From NCBI GenBank assembly GCA_021162325.1, contig JAGGYV010000199.1:1-6872 (forward strand): 6,872 nucleotides of DNA. Reading direction: 5' to 3'. Positions within the stretch are counted from its first letter, which is position 1; each line of letters begins with the position of its first letter. Source of the stretch: Desulfobacteraceae bacterium. GTDB lineage: Bacteria > Desulfobacterota > Desulfobacteria > Desulfobacterales > Desulfosalsimonadaceae. A model generated the notes under the pieces. It saw only the letters and a list, made by a program, of their open reading frames with translations, was not told the DNA's origin and searched no databases. This document shows, one piece after another, positions 6,058-6,872 of this stretch. A program made the position numbers and the translations under genes.

Positions 6058-6090
6058 AAGGATAAAGATGAATATCTTTAAAAACTATTT

Positions 6091-6119
6091 TATTTAACAA
6101 TACCAGTAACCGCTGTCAA
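6091..6119 (-). promoter_or_regulatory. Sigma70-type promoter of the rpsF operon
   Basis: On the minus strand a perfect -35 box TTGACA (6119-6114) is followed by TTAAAT (6097-6092) at 16 nt or TAAATA (6096-6091) at 17 nt, both acceptable but imperfect -10 boxes. TAAAAT (6092-6087) is a better box at a spacing of 21 nt, probably too long. Transcription would start near 6085 and leave a leader of about 70 nt before rpsF. It is the only strong promoter-like site upstream of the operon. Confidence 0.6.
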
Positions 6120-6140
6120 GCAATTTCGAAGTACCAAAAA

Positions 6141-6159
6141 TGATGGCGTCGTAAAAAGT
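6141..6159. repeat. Isolated terminal end of the intergenic repeat
   Basis: tgatggcgtcgtaaaaagt matches the reverse complement of the right ends of copies A and B (positions 114-131 and 3642-3661) at 18 of 19 bases. The internal part of the repeat does not follow, so this is a lone end, a solo inverted-repeat remnant or the edge of a different relative. It sits between the rpsF promoter and the transposase debris. Confidence 0.6.
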
Positions 6160-6188
6160 AAAAGTACCTCAAGCTGTGATTATGATTT

Positions 6189-6320
6189 TTACACATAATT
6201 TGCCGCATACTGATTCATAAAATTTTCAAGATGCCGCATTGTCGTCACAAAATGCTCTTTGATAATGAAAACAATGTGATTTAAGTCGACACGGACACGC
6301 TTTTGATCATTCTGATCAGG
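6189..6320 (-). pseudogene. Unassigned coding remnant joined to the transposase debris
   Basis: An open stretch on the minus strand from 6320 to a TAA at 6191-6189 begins with PDQNDQ, which continues the transposase pseudogene after a 1-nt frame change. It then reads KRVRVDLNHIVFIIKEHF and ends MRHLENFMNQYAANYV. This last part does not look like the transposase C-terminus I know, and I do not recognise it. It may be the tail of another broken gene fused by deletion, or chance open frame. There is no start codon with a ribosome site. Confidence 0.3.
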
Positions 6321-6832
6321 GTTTGCAATCATCTAAAGCAAAACCGATGCTGGCTCTTTTTTTCTTTCTGATTTTTGCAGGGGCATTACCCCGGGGGCAG
6401 GCAACAATTTCACCCTTTTCAGAAAATTGAAAATCAGCAAGACTCAGCTTGTCTTTTGCGCAAGAACCCTTTCAAGCAACTTGTAACTAACTATACATGG
6501 CCGTCACTTCGCGGGAGCCCTTAAACTGCTGTACCAGGTTAAACAAATCCTTGCTGACTTCTGTGAGCGTTTTTCTCGATTCAGACGGCTTGACTTTGGA
6601 AAAGCAACCCAGATCATTTTTAGAAAGATATTTATCGACAATTTTTTTATCGATGGTATCGAATTGATCTTGATGGCCGCGTTTCAGGTTTGCTAAAAAA
6701 TTATGAATGCTTTCTGAAAAAATGCCGATGCGGCCCAGTCCATCCGTTATCGAGCATTTTGCGTCTTTTGGGAGTTAGAAAATCCCACGGATCGGAAATG
6801 TTAAGCTGGTTTGGATGATTTGCTTTGATCAT
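6306..6832 (-). pseudogene. Decayed IS1182-like (DUF772-type) transposase
   Basis: Fragments of one transposase occur in order but in different frames. An ATG at 6832 opens MIKANHPNQLNISDPWDFL (to about 6740), a start I recognise from transposases common in Desulfobacteraceae. Then, in another frame, GLGRIGIFSESIHNFLANLK (from 6741) continues through FDTIDKKIVDKYLSKNDLG and VQQFKGSREVTAMYS to a TAG at 6489-6487. After a duplicated tagt (tatagttagttac), YKLLERVLAQK resumes from 6485. A further jump gives LSLADFQFSEKGEIVACPRG (from about 6447), then IRKKKRASIGFALDDCK, ending at a TGA (6318-6316). Relative to an intact protein of about 500 residues, roughly 130 residues are missing at each of the two junctions, along with the catalytic C-terminal part. 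It cannot make an active enzyme. Family assignment is from memory of the N-terminus and motif order. Confidence 0.75.
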
Positions 6833-6872
6833 AATTTTACCTTTAACCTTTTGATAAATTTAGCTTTTTATA

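Noticed and set aside
6015..6059. Upstream in-frame ATG for rpsF at 6059
   Set aside because: It would add 15 residues before the standard S6 opening, lacks a Shine-Dalgarno, and covers the leader hairpin and the true AGGAGG.

Overview
The window reads as chromosomal DNA of a Desulfobacterota (deltaproteobacterial) sulfate-reducer relative, most likely near Desulfobacteraceae/Desulfobacterales. Four things suggest this: the order rpsF-rpsR-(DUF2232 membrane protein)-rplI-dnaB, a long-form HflX of about 550 residues, hairpin-forming intergenic repeats of a kind I associate from memory with those genomes, and the remains of a transposase with a familiar N-terminus. The assignment is inference; no marker gene proves it. 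All intact genes lie on the minus strand, so transcription runs from high to low coordinates.

Layout in transcription order. Positions 6872-6189 hold no intact gene, only a badly decayed IS1182-like transposase with internal deletions and frameshifts. A partial end of the intergenic repeat lies at 6141-6159. A sigma70-type promoter (TTGACA at 6119-6114) follows, then a leader of about 70 nt with two hairpins. The ribosomal operon comes next: rpsF (bS6 with a long acidic tail), rpsR (bS18 with Cys/His zinc ligands, overlapping rpsF by 1 nt), a DUF2232 multi-pass membrane protein, and rplI (bL9). A 15-bp-stem hairpin with a T-rich tail at 3714-3671 probably ends this transcript. Between rplI and dnaB lies one full copy of a hairpin-forming repeat (3497-3661). 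dnaB (replicative helicase) follows, then a second, unrelated palindromic element (1821-1957), and hflX (ribosome-associated GTPase). A second copy of the first repeat (1-133) begins 1 nt past the hflX stop codon.

The genes serve core translation and replication: two 30S proteins that bind 16S rRNA as a pair, one 50S protein, the fork helicase, and a ribosome-splitting/rescue GTPase. The rpsF-to-dnaB order is old and widely kept; hflX is a more local neighbour. I see no defence island, CRISPR array, prophage or biosynthetic cluster. The most interesting material is non-coding (two families of palindromic elements occupying the gaps around dnaB and hflX) and a possible JAMM/MPN-like domain in the N-terminal extension of HflX.
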